Below are positions 34,679 to 48,193 of a stretch of 64,000 nt of DNA, one piece after another. Made by a program: the position numbers and the translations under genes. The number at the start of each line of letters is the position of its first letter. Position 1 is the stretch's first letter. Origin of the DNA: Pseudisothecium myosuroides (Eukaryota > Streptophyta > Bryopsida > Hypnales > Lembophyllaceae). The stretch spans positions 558,001 through 622,000 of the forward strand of contig OX637287.1 of assembly GCA_951799445.1 (NCBI GenBank), written 5' to 3'. The notes under the pieces were generated by a model. It saw nothing but the letters and a program-made list of their open reading frames with translations, had not been told where the DNA came from and did not search any database.

Positions 34679-36080
34679 TTTTTAGTCATTGTGGACCAAT
34701 TGTATTTTGAATTTGAATGACAAGAAGCATTCAATGTACCAATGCCCAATAAAAGGCATGCAATTTAATAAAGATCATGATGTCAAAAATGGGTGGAAAT
34801 AGGGGAAAAATATCATGCCTTCCTTGATAAGTATGCATTTAAATCCAATTAAAGTCTCCAATCAAGGCCATTCTAGAAGTACTTTGAGGGACCAAATTTC
34901 TTTTAATGCCATATTACATTTTCTTAATGATATAAAACATTGACCTAGAACTTGATCTTTTCATTTTTGCCTCTAATTTATGCTTCATTAGGAAAAGGAT
35001 GAGACCTTGAAAAGGCCCCTTCTCCTTCAGAAACTATAACTAGTCATGAACAACAAACTACTGAATAAATAAATATTTAAAAAAAAAAGGGAAAAAAATT
35101 AGAGTGCAACTTGGATGATAGTTTCAAAGTCTATATTGTAATTTTTTTAATATTATTTTCTTATTCAACCAAGTTTTCACTTCCAATCCAATTCTGGTGG
35201 CCCTCTTGAGGCCCCATCCTTCTTCTAATGTTATGAGCTTAAACATGTTCTTGAAAGCAATACATTGACATTGAAGCCACAAAGTTGTTCATAGTTACAC
35301 CCTAACTATGGTGTCTTGTGATTACTGTGAGTGGAGACCACAAAGATAATTCAATTCTGAAACTTAAATTTTACAACTTTTCATTGTAAGGAGACAAAAG
35401 AAATTCACTACTTCATTTATGTCCTCTGTGGTTTTGGTCACTTTGTTTGAATGCTTTTTTGTATTGAGTAAACATAATTCACAACTACAACACTTTTTTA
35501 CCAAAAACTAAGTACCATCCTTTAGAGTTCGGTTCGATTGGTTCCATACCAAAATCATTTTTTTTCAGGTGAATTTCCATTTCTTAACATGATTTACAAT
35601 TTCTGCAACTTCATTTTACAAGGTTCAGAATACTTCTTGACTTTTAGCACTAGCAGTACCGGTATGTGGAATCAAACTATTATCAGACCATCACCACTGT
35701 CAATAATATGACCCCAGTTGTATTTAGTAGATGATTACCCTTATCCAAATACAATATATGGTTAATTCTTTCCTCTAAGCATCATAAAAAAATGAAAACA
35801 TATAAACATGCTGAGCATATATATACACACAAAAGAGGAAAAAAAATCTTTGACCAAACAAAATCAGATCCCATGGTTTCAATTTTGTTTTCCTCATTTC
35901 CAAAGGACATTACGAATGGAACTTTGATGTGATATTTCCTTGAAGTTTGGGGTCCATTCAAACATTTACATTGTAAAATTGACTAACAGTAGATCACCAC
36001 AACATCAGAAGTCTAAGATCAAATCTTCATGAAAGAAAATTACTCCGCAAGACAAACCATAATCTCCAAATAACCGCGCG
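34679..36080. other. AT-rich spacer, right part, no gene
   Basis: No coding frame is supported. It ends abruptly at the GC-richer right arm. Confidence 0.45.
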
Positions 36081-38657
36081 AGTTACGTGAAGCCGTCAGC
36101 GTGAGAGACCGAATGCATTGGACGTAATGGGCGTGAATTAGCGTGCCAAATTGGCACGAGGGCCAGGCAGGATTCAATTCTTGAACCCTGCCGCCTATTC
36201 AGTGAGAGATGCGAGCTCCAGAGAGCACTCTCTTCCAACACATTTTTTAACTTGACAACTTCAGAAAAACTTCCTCGCCATCGAATAGGGACAAACCTCC
36301 ACAATCCCCCTATCCGCCAGTCACGCGGCAAGATGGGTTGATGATACCGTCGATTCAAAAAAAATTGAGTGCACAGGCATCCCCTATTGCATCCAACCAA
36401 AATCACCACAAGCAACTTCAGATTCATCTTCCAAATTAGAGACTCGTATACAACCACTAGCTTCATAACACATCGTACAGAACCGCAGGCGGCGACAATG
36501 CCGAGGTCTCGCATGAGCACTGGCCCATGAACCCGGTTCTCCAGGAGGTGCATATTGGAAAATTCGTGTGGCATTGCACTGCATGCTTACAATACAACCT
36601 TGACATTCACGTTGTACCTACAGAACCAGAAACTAATCAAATCGCGGACATGTCACCGGTTAATCCTAATTGCCCAAGAGGCCCCTCCAAGCATTTGAAT
36701 GACTACCAGAATCAAGGGCGCGCACAACCTAAACAGAAAAGTCGAGGACGCGAGGACGCGCAAGCAGTCGCAAACAACCCACACCAACGCCCTCGGATAC
36801 ATGCCCACGGCATCATATCCACGAACCCCAGCACTTGACTTGGAAAATTTGTGTAATATTACATTGCATGCTTACAATAAAACCCTGGGCATTGACGTTG
36901 CAGCTACAGACAAGAAACTAATCAAATCACTTCGCGAACGTGTCGAAGATGGTGGTGTGCAGGGGATCCGCAAGGTGGGTGGCCCAGTTGTCCAGGGGTC
37001 CCTTGCCCGTGGCGGCGGCCTGGACGGCGAACCCGAAGGCGGCAACCATGGCCAACCTCGCGTGCTTAATTTCGGCTAATTTCAGAACCTCCTTCTTCTC
37101 GGGGTCGTCGGCCAACTTCAGTGGGTCGAAGTACTTGCCACCCGGGTACAGACGCTTCTCGGGGTTCAACTCCCCGTTCCTGTAGAACTCGATCAGTCCC
37201 ACCAGAAGGACTTCGATGTAAACCAGGCTCGTGATGCTGAACGGCAGGGGCAGACCGAAGTACGAAGCACCGTCCACCAGCTCCACCTGCCAACACACGG
37301 AGCAACGCAATCCCACACTCCCGTGTCACAACTCCAATGCAATCTTACAAGCCTCAACTACAGCACCCACACCATCCATTCGTTTCAGTAAGAAGAGGCA
37401 GCTTCGTGACCACGACCCACTAACATTCTTTACTGCTTTCTACACCGTACTGGCGGATAGGGATCATCACTAGGAAAACTCCGAGAACCACCAAGCACGA
37501 CCCCGAGACCCACGAAAGCGCAGGATACACATCGCATTGCTACACCGAGCGGACAACCTTCGCAATCAATCGAACGCAAACACCGCAGGCGGGTTATACT
37601 GCACGCAATTCAGCAATACAATCACCAGCAGAAAAAACCTCACCTTTCCGGCGTCTTGCCACGTGACCCCCGTGAAGGCCTCCACGGACAGCGCTCCCAA
37701 GATGGCCAACATCGCCCACCGGCCGTGGATGAGCTCGCATTCCCTGAACCTCTGGAGCCCAAACACCTCGCTGTAGGGCTGGAACGGGGTCGGGTTGATG
37801 TCCGCCTTCTTCGACACTCGGCTCCCGATCACGTCGCCGGCCGAGTTTTTTGCCAGGTTCTGGTTCAGCGAGTCCAACTCTACCTGCAAGTACTCGGGGC
37901 TCTTGCCCAGCGCCAGCGGGTCGAATCCATAGTCGCCCACCAGAGACCCGTCCAGCCACTCCGGCGCCTTCGCCCCTGGAAACCACAACGGCCTGTCGGC
38001 GCCGCCCGAGAACTTCTTCTGCGCGCTCCTCGCCGCCTGCTTCACCTTCCTCGTGCCGGCCGCGAACTTGGCCACCACGCGGGCGCCATTCGGCCTCCCC
38101 AGGCGCTCCACGGAGCCCACGAACTCGCTCGTTCCGCAGAACGACGACGCGATGCTGGCGCTCCTCAACGCTTGAGCCATGGCTGCGGCCGCGGTGGGGT
38201 CGAGGCGGACTCGAAGCTCGTCTCACGACGCGATCGCTCTCGCTCGCTGCCCGGTGATTCCCTCGCTCAGACTCAGATTACACCGGCTGGCTGGCTGGCT
38301 GCCTGCTTCCTTCCCCTCTCAATGTGGCGCGCCTGTGTTTTGAGGGTGGTGCTGCTGCCGGGCTGAAGTGGAGGCCAGGCGGATATCTGCAGCAGCCACG
38401 CGAGTGGAGGAGACGCGCCCGTCGCGCTGCGATGAGCCCTCATCCACCCTCGATCCCGGCCCGTTCCGGATGAAAAGCTTCCCACTCGCGAAGATAAAGC
38501 GGACGATCCCGGTGGCCACACGGCGCCTGCCATTGGCCCATCCGTGCATGCCCCCCCGCCAGGATTATCCACTAGGACGCCTCCCTGGGCCCGGGCTCCT
38601 TCCGGATAATGAAAATCCCGGCACCATTTCGCCCGTCTCCGCCCGGCGCAGCAAGGT
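36081..38657 (-). repeat. Right arm of the large inverted duplication
   Basis: Mirror image of 29360-31936 with constant coordinate sum 68017. Flanking sequences on both sides differ from those of the left arm: inner flank AAATAACCGCGCG, outer flank TCTCGTCACCACC. No target-site duplication or transposon end is seen at the junctions. Confidence 0.93.
36927..38180 (-). CDS. LHCB4: CP29 chlorophyll a/b-binding protein (Lhcb4), copy B, 2 exons
   Basis: Second complete copy of the photosystem II minor antenna gene. Exon 1 is 38180-37644, the intron 37643-37287 and exon 2 37286-36927, encoding the same 298 residues as copy A. The intron and flanks also match copy A, so this arose by DNA-level duplication and not by retroposition. 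The gene is tail to tail with copy A, their stop codons 5.8 kb apart. Its promoter lies at 38181-38657 and is shorter than or equal to the duplicated upstream block; DNA beyond 38657 is different, so distal regulation could differ. No breaks are seen. Confidence 0.95.
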
Positions 38658-41600
38658 TCTCGTCACCACCAATCGAGGTTTTTTTTGTGGTATTATCGGA
38701 AATCACTTGCACCATTCTACTGTGGTGCACATAAAACAGCATACAGTATGTGAGGCAAAAATTGCGTAATGCATATACTTTTTAAATTTTTCAAAACGTC
38801 TGTTCTGTTACCAAGAGAAAGAGAATGCTACAGTAGGGAATAGGACTCACTTACGCCAGCAGGATGCTATGCTAATGACATTTAGTGTTGTTGAACATCT
38901 GCTGTAACTCACTCTATTTCTTATTTAGTTGATAATTAGTGTTTATTATGACGAGTAGTGTTCATGTTTAATACTGATTTAGTGAAGGGTGAACTATTCG
39001 TGTTCATGTTGACATGAGCGGCGTTGTTGACATTTATTGTTAAAGTTTCTAATTAGCATTGCAAACACTAAATTTCATTATTAGTGAAACCAGTATGATT
39101 GATGGACGAATCCACCCGCAACTTAACTTAGTGGCAAGAGCTTTGGCATTGAAGTCTGAGCAGAATTGCACAATGCTTCGACTCATTGATATCTTGGTCT
39201 GCCGCGATTCTGTTCGCAGCCAGTGAATTCTGAGAGAGAGTGATGTGCCCATCCTTCTTTCGTTTCTCCATTTTCGCTAAACCACCCAATTCGGTCGATG
39301 CTACGAATTTTTTGTGAATTTGGGCTAACTTCAGCACCAATGCTGTAATATTTATCTACTGCAATGCGTTTTCCTTGAACTTCCTGCAGTCAAGTAGCTG
39401 ATCACCACATGATTTGTTGACGTATGGGGATATGTGACCCCAAAAAATACTCGGTGGATATGTCCAATTGGTGTCTTCAAATTATGTCCAACAGTAGCCC
39501 TAGGCGTGGAGTAATTCGTGTGCTCGTCACAGGCGAGGCAGTGTGGAAGACATACGCTGATCCGCAGAAGTCCGCTTTCGGCAGGGGCCAATGATCGGTC
39601 GAGTCTATGGTAGTTCAACGACCCTCTTGTGGAGGCCGTTTTGCCCCCCCCCCTTCTTTTACCCCTGGGGAAAACACAGGAACTTTTTATTTGCGATGCA
39701 TGATAAAATTTGCAAATTCTAAGTTCATATTTGCAATCAAAGACCCCAAATTAGTTGGAGCAGGTCTACAAGATACATTCACCGTGAGTTTTACCTCCGC
39801 AAGAGGCTCGTTGCACACCTATAGACTCAACCCCAATGATCCACTTCTTGCGACCTTGTAGCTTGACTTTGGCATCTTCTTGTTGAAGTACTCGGCATGG
39901 GTCACCTATTATCATTACCATAGGAAAGTTTGAAAGTTTGAAAGCTCTTTAAATGTTTCATATGAAAGTCTCAATTTAATGAACACTTATTATTGTCTAT
40001 ACTTAGGTCATAATTAAAATGAGACTCCAAATTGTCTCAATTTAATGAATATTAGTGTGCCCTCTATTGTTGCCACAGCCAAAATAAAAATAAAAATAGT
40101 TTTCTTAAACTAAAAGTTTTTTAATTCTTAAAAACTTCAAAATTCAATAACTTTCACACTATAGGTCCAAACACCACAGAACAAAGCCCGTGCACACTTC
40201 CTTGTAGATACTAAGTTAGGACCACTTATACTAGTAAGTATGAATCCCAAAACATGCTTTAGTCAATTTAAATACTTTCTTGATATTTGGTACAAATTAA
40301 ATGTTCAATAGTAGGACATTGAAATTAGTGAAAGTTTTATTACATAAATTTTGACATCTTGTAACTTTCGGCAAACAATATTCAAACTTCATTCCATAGA
40401 TTAGCCTAATTTTATCCATAATTTGCCTTTACTATCTAGACATATTTACAATTTCTAGACTTTGTGGTTGCCCTATATTCATATCTTGATCAACATCTCA
40501 TAGTAATTGCATAAACATTTACATGATGGATAAGATAAACATTCAATCATATGCCTTATGGTACACAAAATTTGTTGCAAAGTGCAGCATTGGATGTGCA
40601 CCAAATTTAATATAACAGTACACCACCAAATGCCCTTTCACTTTCTGAGAATAAATACATCTAAACGCAACCAAATGAACAATTGAGCATTGAATTGGCT
40701 AATTTTTTATTGGACCTTGTCCAAAGTCAAAATAATATACCAAATTATCTTTTGAAGCATTTTTGAACTTTTGAAGTATTTGAGATATGTGTACCCAAAA
40801 GTAATTATAAGTCTTTTCATAATGAGGGCAATACATTTTAGGCAATAATTGTAAGGATCAATTTTAGGGCTAAAATTGTTGTCATTGTGGCTATGTGGTA
40901 TGAGTGACAATATAAAAACACCTAAAGTCTATTGAAGCACTAATGCAATCTAAAATCCTTTTTGAGCTTGCCTTACATTTTATTATTGAACAAGTTCTTT
41001 GTGCAAAAAAATATTGAACACACTATTATAGGAAAAATCCATTATTATTATAATTATCATGAAATACTACATAGCCTATATAGTAGTTATTGCCTCTTTT
41101 GAGGGGATAGTGACAAACCACGTCAAAAATTGTGAAAACCAAGTATGAATTTAAACAAGTACACATGTCATTTTTCCATTGGATAAAAAAACATTTAAAA
41201 CAAAAACATTCATTTAAATGAATTACATGCTATAAAAGTATCAATCTAAAACAAATACTTAAACTTATAAAGAACAAGATACCCTAAACCAATGTTGCAA
41301 TGATCTTCATCGCCTCTTTGAATTCTCTTTCCCTCCTCCTCAGTTCCATTCTTGAAGCAACAAGCCCTAAATTGCATAAGAAAATTTCAATTTTATAAGA
41401 ACGACAACAATAATGATCTGATCAGCAATATTCTAATAGCAATGCTCAAACTATCAAATAAAATAGTACAATTTACTCTTCATAATGCCATAATCGCTTT
41501 TTGCCAACCCAAACACATCACTTCATTCAAAGCACAATAAACAAAGAAATGGATCAACAAGAGAAATAGAAACACTACAATGAACGTAGAAATAAATTGA

Positions 41601-43749
41601 TGAAGGAGAATTAGAAAATAAAGGTAATATGAAGATATAAAGGAAGACTAGAGCATCTTACCAACACAAGAATAAAAAAATAAAAAAAGTGACAGTGACA
41701 AGCAAAGAAATTCCATCATTGGCCAAAAATGCACGTACATTGATTAACTGATCTTGCTTCAAATAATTGAAACATTCCAACATCCACGGCAATTTTTGCT
41801 TCCATTCTACTACCTCCCCAGTCCCCACCACGAAACAAAAGCTGCAAATTTGGTGAAGCAACTTGCCAATCAAGTCTTTCTTTTGTCTGCAAAAATTCAA
41901 TACAAATAATTGCTAAATTAGAAAATTATACTATCTCAAAAGCAAGGAGCATCACGCAATGTTTTTTAACCAACCAATTACAAAAAAATTAACTTCACTC
42001 ACTATCAAGACAAGCTACAAAAGCAATAAGCGCAACACAACTAATGCAATACAAGATAAGGGTCGTTGCAAGAAAGGGTGTTTAAAAAGCGTAGCGTTTT
42101 CCACAGTACTCATTTTTTCTTTCGGGAGTACTTTAAAATTAGAAAATATATATTTTTAAATGTGAAAAATATGTTTAATGTATATACATGTAAGAAGAAG
42201 GTACCCTAGGAAGGAAAAGTATAGAAAATTTCTCTAAGTAGGAAAACTAGAAAAACCCTAAATCTCATGAAAATAGGACCAGTCACAGTAATTTCACATT
42301 TTAATTTGTAAAAAATAGGAAAATAATTTTTTTTTTAAACTAAAAATTTGCCATTTGGAAAGAGTTCATAGTGATGAGATTTCACCAAAAGATCGATCTT
42401 AAAACCATCTTCATTGTTCAGAAACTGTGCGCAATGGAAGTATTGTTTGCACTCATGTGGAGGACACAAAATAATTTATTTTTCGATTTCCTTTGGTAAG
42501 ATTATGATTTTTTACTATGCAAATAGACCATGAAAATTTCAGCTCCAGATCATTAAATTTGGGCACTCCTCACGTAGTAAAAACCCCTAAACCTTACATT
42601 GTGACAAATTAACAAAAATGATTTTTAAATATACAATGATTTTTTTTTTAATTTCTAAAAAATAAGGGATTTGATTACCATCAAGTTAGCATCTTCACTA
42701 AAAATTTCATGTTCATTGGACTTGTGCTTCAAAAGTTATAGAAGATAACAAAAAAGTCACTCTCATTGTGATGGGAAATAGGACCACCCTTTCTTGCAAT
42801 GACCCATAAGACAATAATATTGATTGACTCAAAATGTAAGCATAAGGAATATTGATGGCAAGTAGTTTCAAAATTAAATTGACAACACCAAACAAAAATA
42901 TAAAATCACAAATATTAAGCAGAGATATGTGTTTTTTAAGGTTTCCTCAAAAGACACATATAACTTTGAGGTTTCATTGAATATATCATTGGCTTTTCTG
43001 TACCAATGACCAAGATTGTCTCTCTCACAATGGCAATCGACAGCTATTGTTTACTTTTTTAATTAGTGATCAGCAGCATTGGAGAGAGGAAGGAAATTTT
43101 TTTAACCAAGATCAATGGCTCTTGATTTTTTCAAAACAAAGGGAAAGAAAATTGGAGGAACAAGATGTGCTTGCATCTTTTCAAGGGATAGTGACCATAT
43201 AAATGGTAAAATCTATTATATCACATTGTCATGCAATCTATCATGATCCATTGTTACAAATATAGTCAAGTTTTCATACCACATATATCATCCTATCCTC
43301 CTACATGTTTTTCATCTAGTTCTATAAGACTTCGACAAATTTTAGACACGTTGTAGTACAAGTAGAATGCATAAATGATTTTTCAAGTTGTATGAGTGTA
43401 GTTCCCAAGGCTCACATTGGCACCCAAGCTAGTGCCAACATAGGCCTTAGGTACCATGCTTTGGCACTATTCCTTGGTGCCTAGAAACCACCCTTTCTAC
43501 TAGCGATATTTGAATACGAAGTGAAAACAATTCATATCAAATGCAACATATGCTTAAAAAATCTAAAATTTTCTTCATAGGTGTATAGTATACAATGTTT
43601 AAACACAAATCAATTTACTGTGTAATTCTAAAATTTAATAAATTAGCAATCCATGGAACTAGATACATTAGCCTTGAGGAATTAGAAATGTTTATAGATA
43701 TTGATGGACTATCTACAACATTGGCACAACAATTTTATGTATCACGATC
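38658..43749. other. AT-rich intergenic DNA, no gene
   Basis: Five kilobases with only short open frames. A C-run lies near 39643. Sequence from about 40 kb on is very AT-rich, with fragments resembling the 'CCCTAAA' containing AT-rich repeats. No complete element was delimited. Confidence 0.45.
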
Positions 43750-43925
43750 AAAGTAAATTTTCTTTTGATGAAGACATTGCATCTACAACTTGTAAGGATG
43801 TGGTCCACATGACCAAGGTAGTCATCAAAATACTTTGATTATTGAACCAATAGGTACATTCTTTATCTCTACAGTTAATAGTGAAGTCATCCATCAGATC
43901 TTTTAGGTCCACAATGTCCTAAAAG
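43750..43925 (-). pseudogene. Reverse-transcriptase-like fragment, Ty3/gypsy type
   Basis: On the minus strand a frame near 43920-43840 reads KDLMDDFTINCRDKE, resembling the Asp-Asp catalytic segment of retrotransposon reverse transcriptase. After a frame change it continues at about 43832-43745 as YFDDYLGHVDHILTSCR-CNVFIKRK, like the following HLxHVDxIL-CR region. Stops and frame changes show it is dead. Family assignment rests on these two short motifs only. Confidence 0.35.
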
Positions 43926-44058
43926 GGTTTAATTTTTTATACGTCATACTTGAATTTGGACACAAAAGTATCATAGCTAGTAAGCCCTTTTGATTTAATG
44001 GAAGTTCAAGAGAAAATAGGGACCAATTTTAGCATGTAGGCAAAACCTTTGTAAGAGA

Positions 44059-44505
44059 TTATAGATGTAACTTGAGTAACCCCGTAACTCCATTTGCACA
44101 CCAAGAAAGGATTTCCATTGTACCTAAGTAGTCCCCAAGAAAAAATTCAATTTGATCAAAATTGTATGCTAAGGCACTTATAGACACATGGGCCACAAGA
44201 CTAGAAATAGACTCATGAGAAAAACACATGACAAACGTGACTAGGTGTGGGTCTTCAAAGACCTGTTTCTCAAGTATTGATATGAGGACAATTTCTAATC
44301 CTAGATTGTTGTCGAAATGAGAATTCCAATATAGGATCAATCTTGAAGTATTCCCATTCAAATTTCTGAAATTGGATTTTAGTTTGGAAAAATTGACCAC
44401 CAAACAAAAGTTTGACTCGTGTTCCCTATTCAATCTATTTTGGAAATCAGCTCTGGTTGGTGTATTGAGCACTGAGTGACTACTGTACCTCACTTCATGA
44501 TCCAA
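44059..44505 (-). pseudogene. 148-codon ORF, possibly retroelement-derived
   Basis: An unusually long open frame for such AT-rich DNA, just upstream on the same strand of the reverse-transcriptase-like fragment. The product (MDHEVRYSSHSVLNTPTR at the start, FEDPHLVTFVMCFSHES in the middle) has no domain I recognise. It could be part of the same dead retroelement or a chance frame. Confidence 0.25.
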
Positions 44506-44775
44506 CTAGTTTCACCCGAAGTAGTCAGTTTTATAATGCATCAATTGCACGCAAAATGCCAAGGTCATTCGTCTCATCCATTAAAAGTAGTAGAAAGGTA
44601 TTCATCCAAAGTTCTTATAACTTAAATAACTTCAATATCCACCTAAACTGTTGGGAGCTTTTACTGCAGATTGCAGCAAAGCCGATCACAAGAAATGCTC
44701 TGGAGGAAACACATGAACATACGTCTCTCAAATGCTCTATGATACAATCCCTCGCAGGTTCTGGATTGTAGAACC

Positions 44776-47700
44776 CTACTGATTCAGGCTCTCTGAGATT
44801 GAATCAGGGTCTTTGTCCAATTTAATGGTCTTGTTCAAGACTGCCTCAAATACGGGGGGAGCAGCGCTGGTACTGCTGACGACTTTGGAGTCACCATTTG
44901 CAACTACTCCAGTCTGTAAGTTTCCGTTAGTAAGTGATGAGTTCGAAGAGCGCTCGGCTGCCCCGTCCACTCCACCGAATAGCTGCTTCCTCAAAACATC
45001 ATGAAGTTGCCCAAATAGCTGTTTCTTTATGGAGTCAAACGCAAGCTCCAGCCGCTCCAGCTGCAAAGCATATAAAGCCGTGCTACATAAAACTCCACAC
45101 TGGTTGCCTCAAATTTATGTGATGATCCACTTACAAATCCATTGTTGAGGATTTCGTTCCATTCTGTAACTCTTTGGAACCATCTTCTAAGAATATACAA
45201 AAAATAGTATGAAGCAGATTAGTAGATCTAAGATATTCAAGCTGTTGCATAACTACGGAGTGGAATGTCTAAACAAACATTAAACAAGAGACAAAATCTC
45301 AAAAGACAACGACTCCTGAAGGGCCCCGTTTATATACAATTGACAAAACTCAACTGTTACTTACACTCACTGGTTATGGAGTGAAGTGATGCCATATTTG
45401 GCTAAAAAACGCCACACTGTTTTCCATTCTTAGGTAAAATTTGCTAGGTTCACTAACACCTGTCACCGAGTGTAAATCACCCTTCAGCACTGCATTGGAA
45501 GCCGAGCACGGCAACCCTTAATAGAAAATCTGCTCATGTGGCTTCCAGAATAGAATGGTATTTGAAAACGAACATCACGGATGCAGTAACATTTGAGAGA
45601 ATATTGAACGTGGCAAAAGTATCACTTCTCTTACCTCCTCAGTGGCATTCGGGTTGTACATGAACAGCCCATAGTAGAGCTCGAAGCTGTCACCTGATGT
45701 GTTCTCAACCTGCTCACGATTGGACTTTTTCAGCTGCAGGTTCGCATTTGAGACGAACCATAAACCAGTATCCTAGTCAAAGATGCTTTCAACATGAAAA
45801 ACGTTTTTTTCAGATAATAACTTTATCGGCCAAAAACATCCTTCCAATAAATATATGGATGATAATGATTAAAGCTCTTCCATATCTGACATACCGACTC
45901 AAACAGGGGCCTCTTCCTTCAGTAGAATAAATTCAAAGATGTGATGTGATGCCTTACAAGTTCTAGAAGTCTCTCGTAACCCTTGGTGTTGATTGGCGTG
46001 CATTCCAACCCAAGCTTTCCTAGCACCCTGCATATGACATGCACCTGCTTTGGCCCTTGCGTCGCAATTTATTGTTTGGAAGAAACAACTAGGATATTTC
46101 TCTCTGAACAATAAGAGCAATTCACATGACAGCGACAACCGAAAATACGCAACCATGCAAACATAATACCAAAATGGATCCTCCTCTGTCAGTGACCAAC
46201 ATCTTAGATTTATCCCTTCTGGTGGGAATGAGAAAACTAACCTGCCAACAGTGTGAGTGATGAATTGGCTACCTGCTGCATATCGATCATGCTCTGCACA
46301 TGTCATCTCCACCATGCGACAACCCTGAGATAAAAATTCCCATTCAAGCGTCAGCTAAAAGTACTGATAGATGCATATATCAACTACCTCAAATAAACTA
46401 AGACGCCTATAAAAATTCAGTGAATATAATGAAGAATAGCCAGAAGTGCACTATTGACTGTGTTTGTTCATAATTTTCCTTCTTAAGACTAAAGAGCGGT
46501 GTATCCCGTTAACTCTTGAACCTAATTAAACAGTGAGGCCGCTTTTCATGATAACCGACTAGCTTCACAGACATGAGAGAAGTATGTGCTTTTTTATTGC
46601 TAATAATTAGAGTGCTGTGTACAACTTAAAACCTGGAGACGGGAAGTCTCTAAAGCGTGTCTGTGAAGGTTTTACCTCAATTGCGAAGATGTCCAGGAAC
46701 TTGTCAGCAGATCTTGACCGCCGCCCATTTCTGATGCGAACTTTGTCATACACAAAAGGTAATCCAGCCCAACTGCCCTCGCCACTCTCGGGGCCAAACA
46801 TAGGATGAGTGCAGAGTACATCAAATTCTTGAGGCAACGCCTGTTATTATCATTGGACAATTAAGAACAAATCAGGTATCTCAATCACCAATGTTCCAAA
46901 GGATTAAAAAATTTCAGAATCACATCAACTTAACTCTATGTGGTAAAAAGAATGCCCACAAAAATGAAACAAGGAGCAATCTCGATTATCACTATAATTA
47001 ACTAAGATACCTGAAGGAAGAGGTTCTTTGGAAATTCCTTCACAGAGAGAACATCGACAAATAGAGTGTTCCGCTTAAGCCGTTGCAAGGGAAGACTTCG
47101 TAACACAGCCTCAGTTGATAAAATGGAGGTGCACAGAAGAACCACCTCAGGATGCTCCTCACAAAAATCATCCGCATCCCTGACAAGTCAAATCCAGCAT
47201 AAACCGTCATTGATAGTAATATAATACAACAAAGGAACAAAACCATCTCCTCTCCTATAAAATTGTGAATTGAAAGGTTCCAACAGTGAAACTCATTGCT
47301 ATCACCCGTCACCTCGACAACCTTCTAGGCTCGCACTTTCCGATTGCATAAATTAGCATGACGAATTTGACAAGTTCCTTTCAATTCAAGACAAATGTCA
47401 CAACTTCCGAAGAGCCACGTGAGAACAAAAGCTTGGGTGACGGAGTTCAAAATCGTGATCTATACACTCGCTTCTCAAAAATTAGGGAGTTCAAATTAGA
47501 GAATGCAACAGGAAACTCAGTGGTAAGTTCATACATGTAAATTCGGAAATTCAGTAAGAGTTTATTGATTCGAGCTCACCCATATCTACTCAGTAAGACT
47601 TCGGAAGCAATATGCCTTAGCACGAAACAATGAGCGCAGTGAAGCGACGGTACTAGGGATTTGAATTTAACATTGCCGTCATACAAAGATTTCGTACTCA

Positions 47701-48193
47701 GACCCTGGCCAGAACAACCGGAAAACAAAGCAATCCAAACCGACCTGAAAAATGCCACACCTAATTCACTCGCTTTCTCGCTATAGTCTCGTCTGGAATG
47801 CGCCAAAACCCTGTGCCCTTGCTTCACTATCCTCTCCGCCAGGAACTGGCCAAAGTTGCCGAACCCCACGATTCCAATTTTGAGCTTGCTGCTCTTCTCC
47901 AGCTCCTGCGACCTCTTCGACTCGTAGTCAAATGGCTGCGCGGCATCTATGGCACTGACATTCACGGCACTGCGCTGCTGCCGGCGCTCTCCAACCCTAA
48001 AAGTCCGGGCGACAAAGACCGGGTTCAGATGTTGCCGAAAATCTCCCCGCAAACCCAATGCAATGGAACCCATCGATGCATTCGGCCTCCACAATGGTAG
48101 CCCCGAACTCGCAACCACATTCTGCGTTTGTGACTGGAACGACATCATCGCCCCCGGCGTCGGCGTTAGCGCTTCCATGACTCCAATGGCCAC
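44776..48193 (-). CDS. TyrA: Arogenate dehydrogenase (TyrA), plastid, 7 exons
   Basis: Catalyses the NADP-dependent oxidative decarboxylation of arogenate to tyrosine in the plastid. Exons 48193-47745, 47179-47011, 46840-46676, 46324-46242, 46027-45958, 45709-45635 and 45060-44776 join in frame at GT-AG sites to give 431 residues. Parts: transit peptide (about 1-80), Rossmann motif KIGIVGFGNFGQFLAERI (Gly110-Gly115), then VVLLCTSILSTEAVLRSLP, FVDVLSVKEFPKNLF, CTHPMFGPESGEGSWAGLP, the VYDKVRI segment, AAGSQFITHTVGR, SFELYYGLFMYNPNA and a 94-residue last exon with a Ser/Asn-rich tail. The Asp in VYDKVRI is, from memory, at or near the position separating arogenate-using from prephenate-using plant enzymes; this favours arogenate. 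No breaks are seen. Confidence 0.93.
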
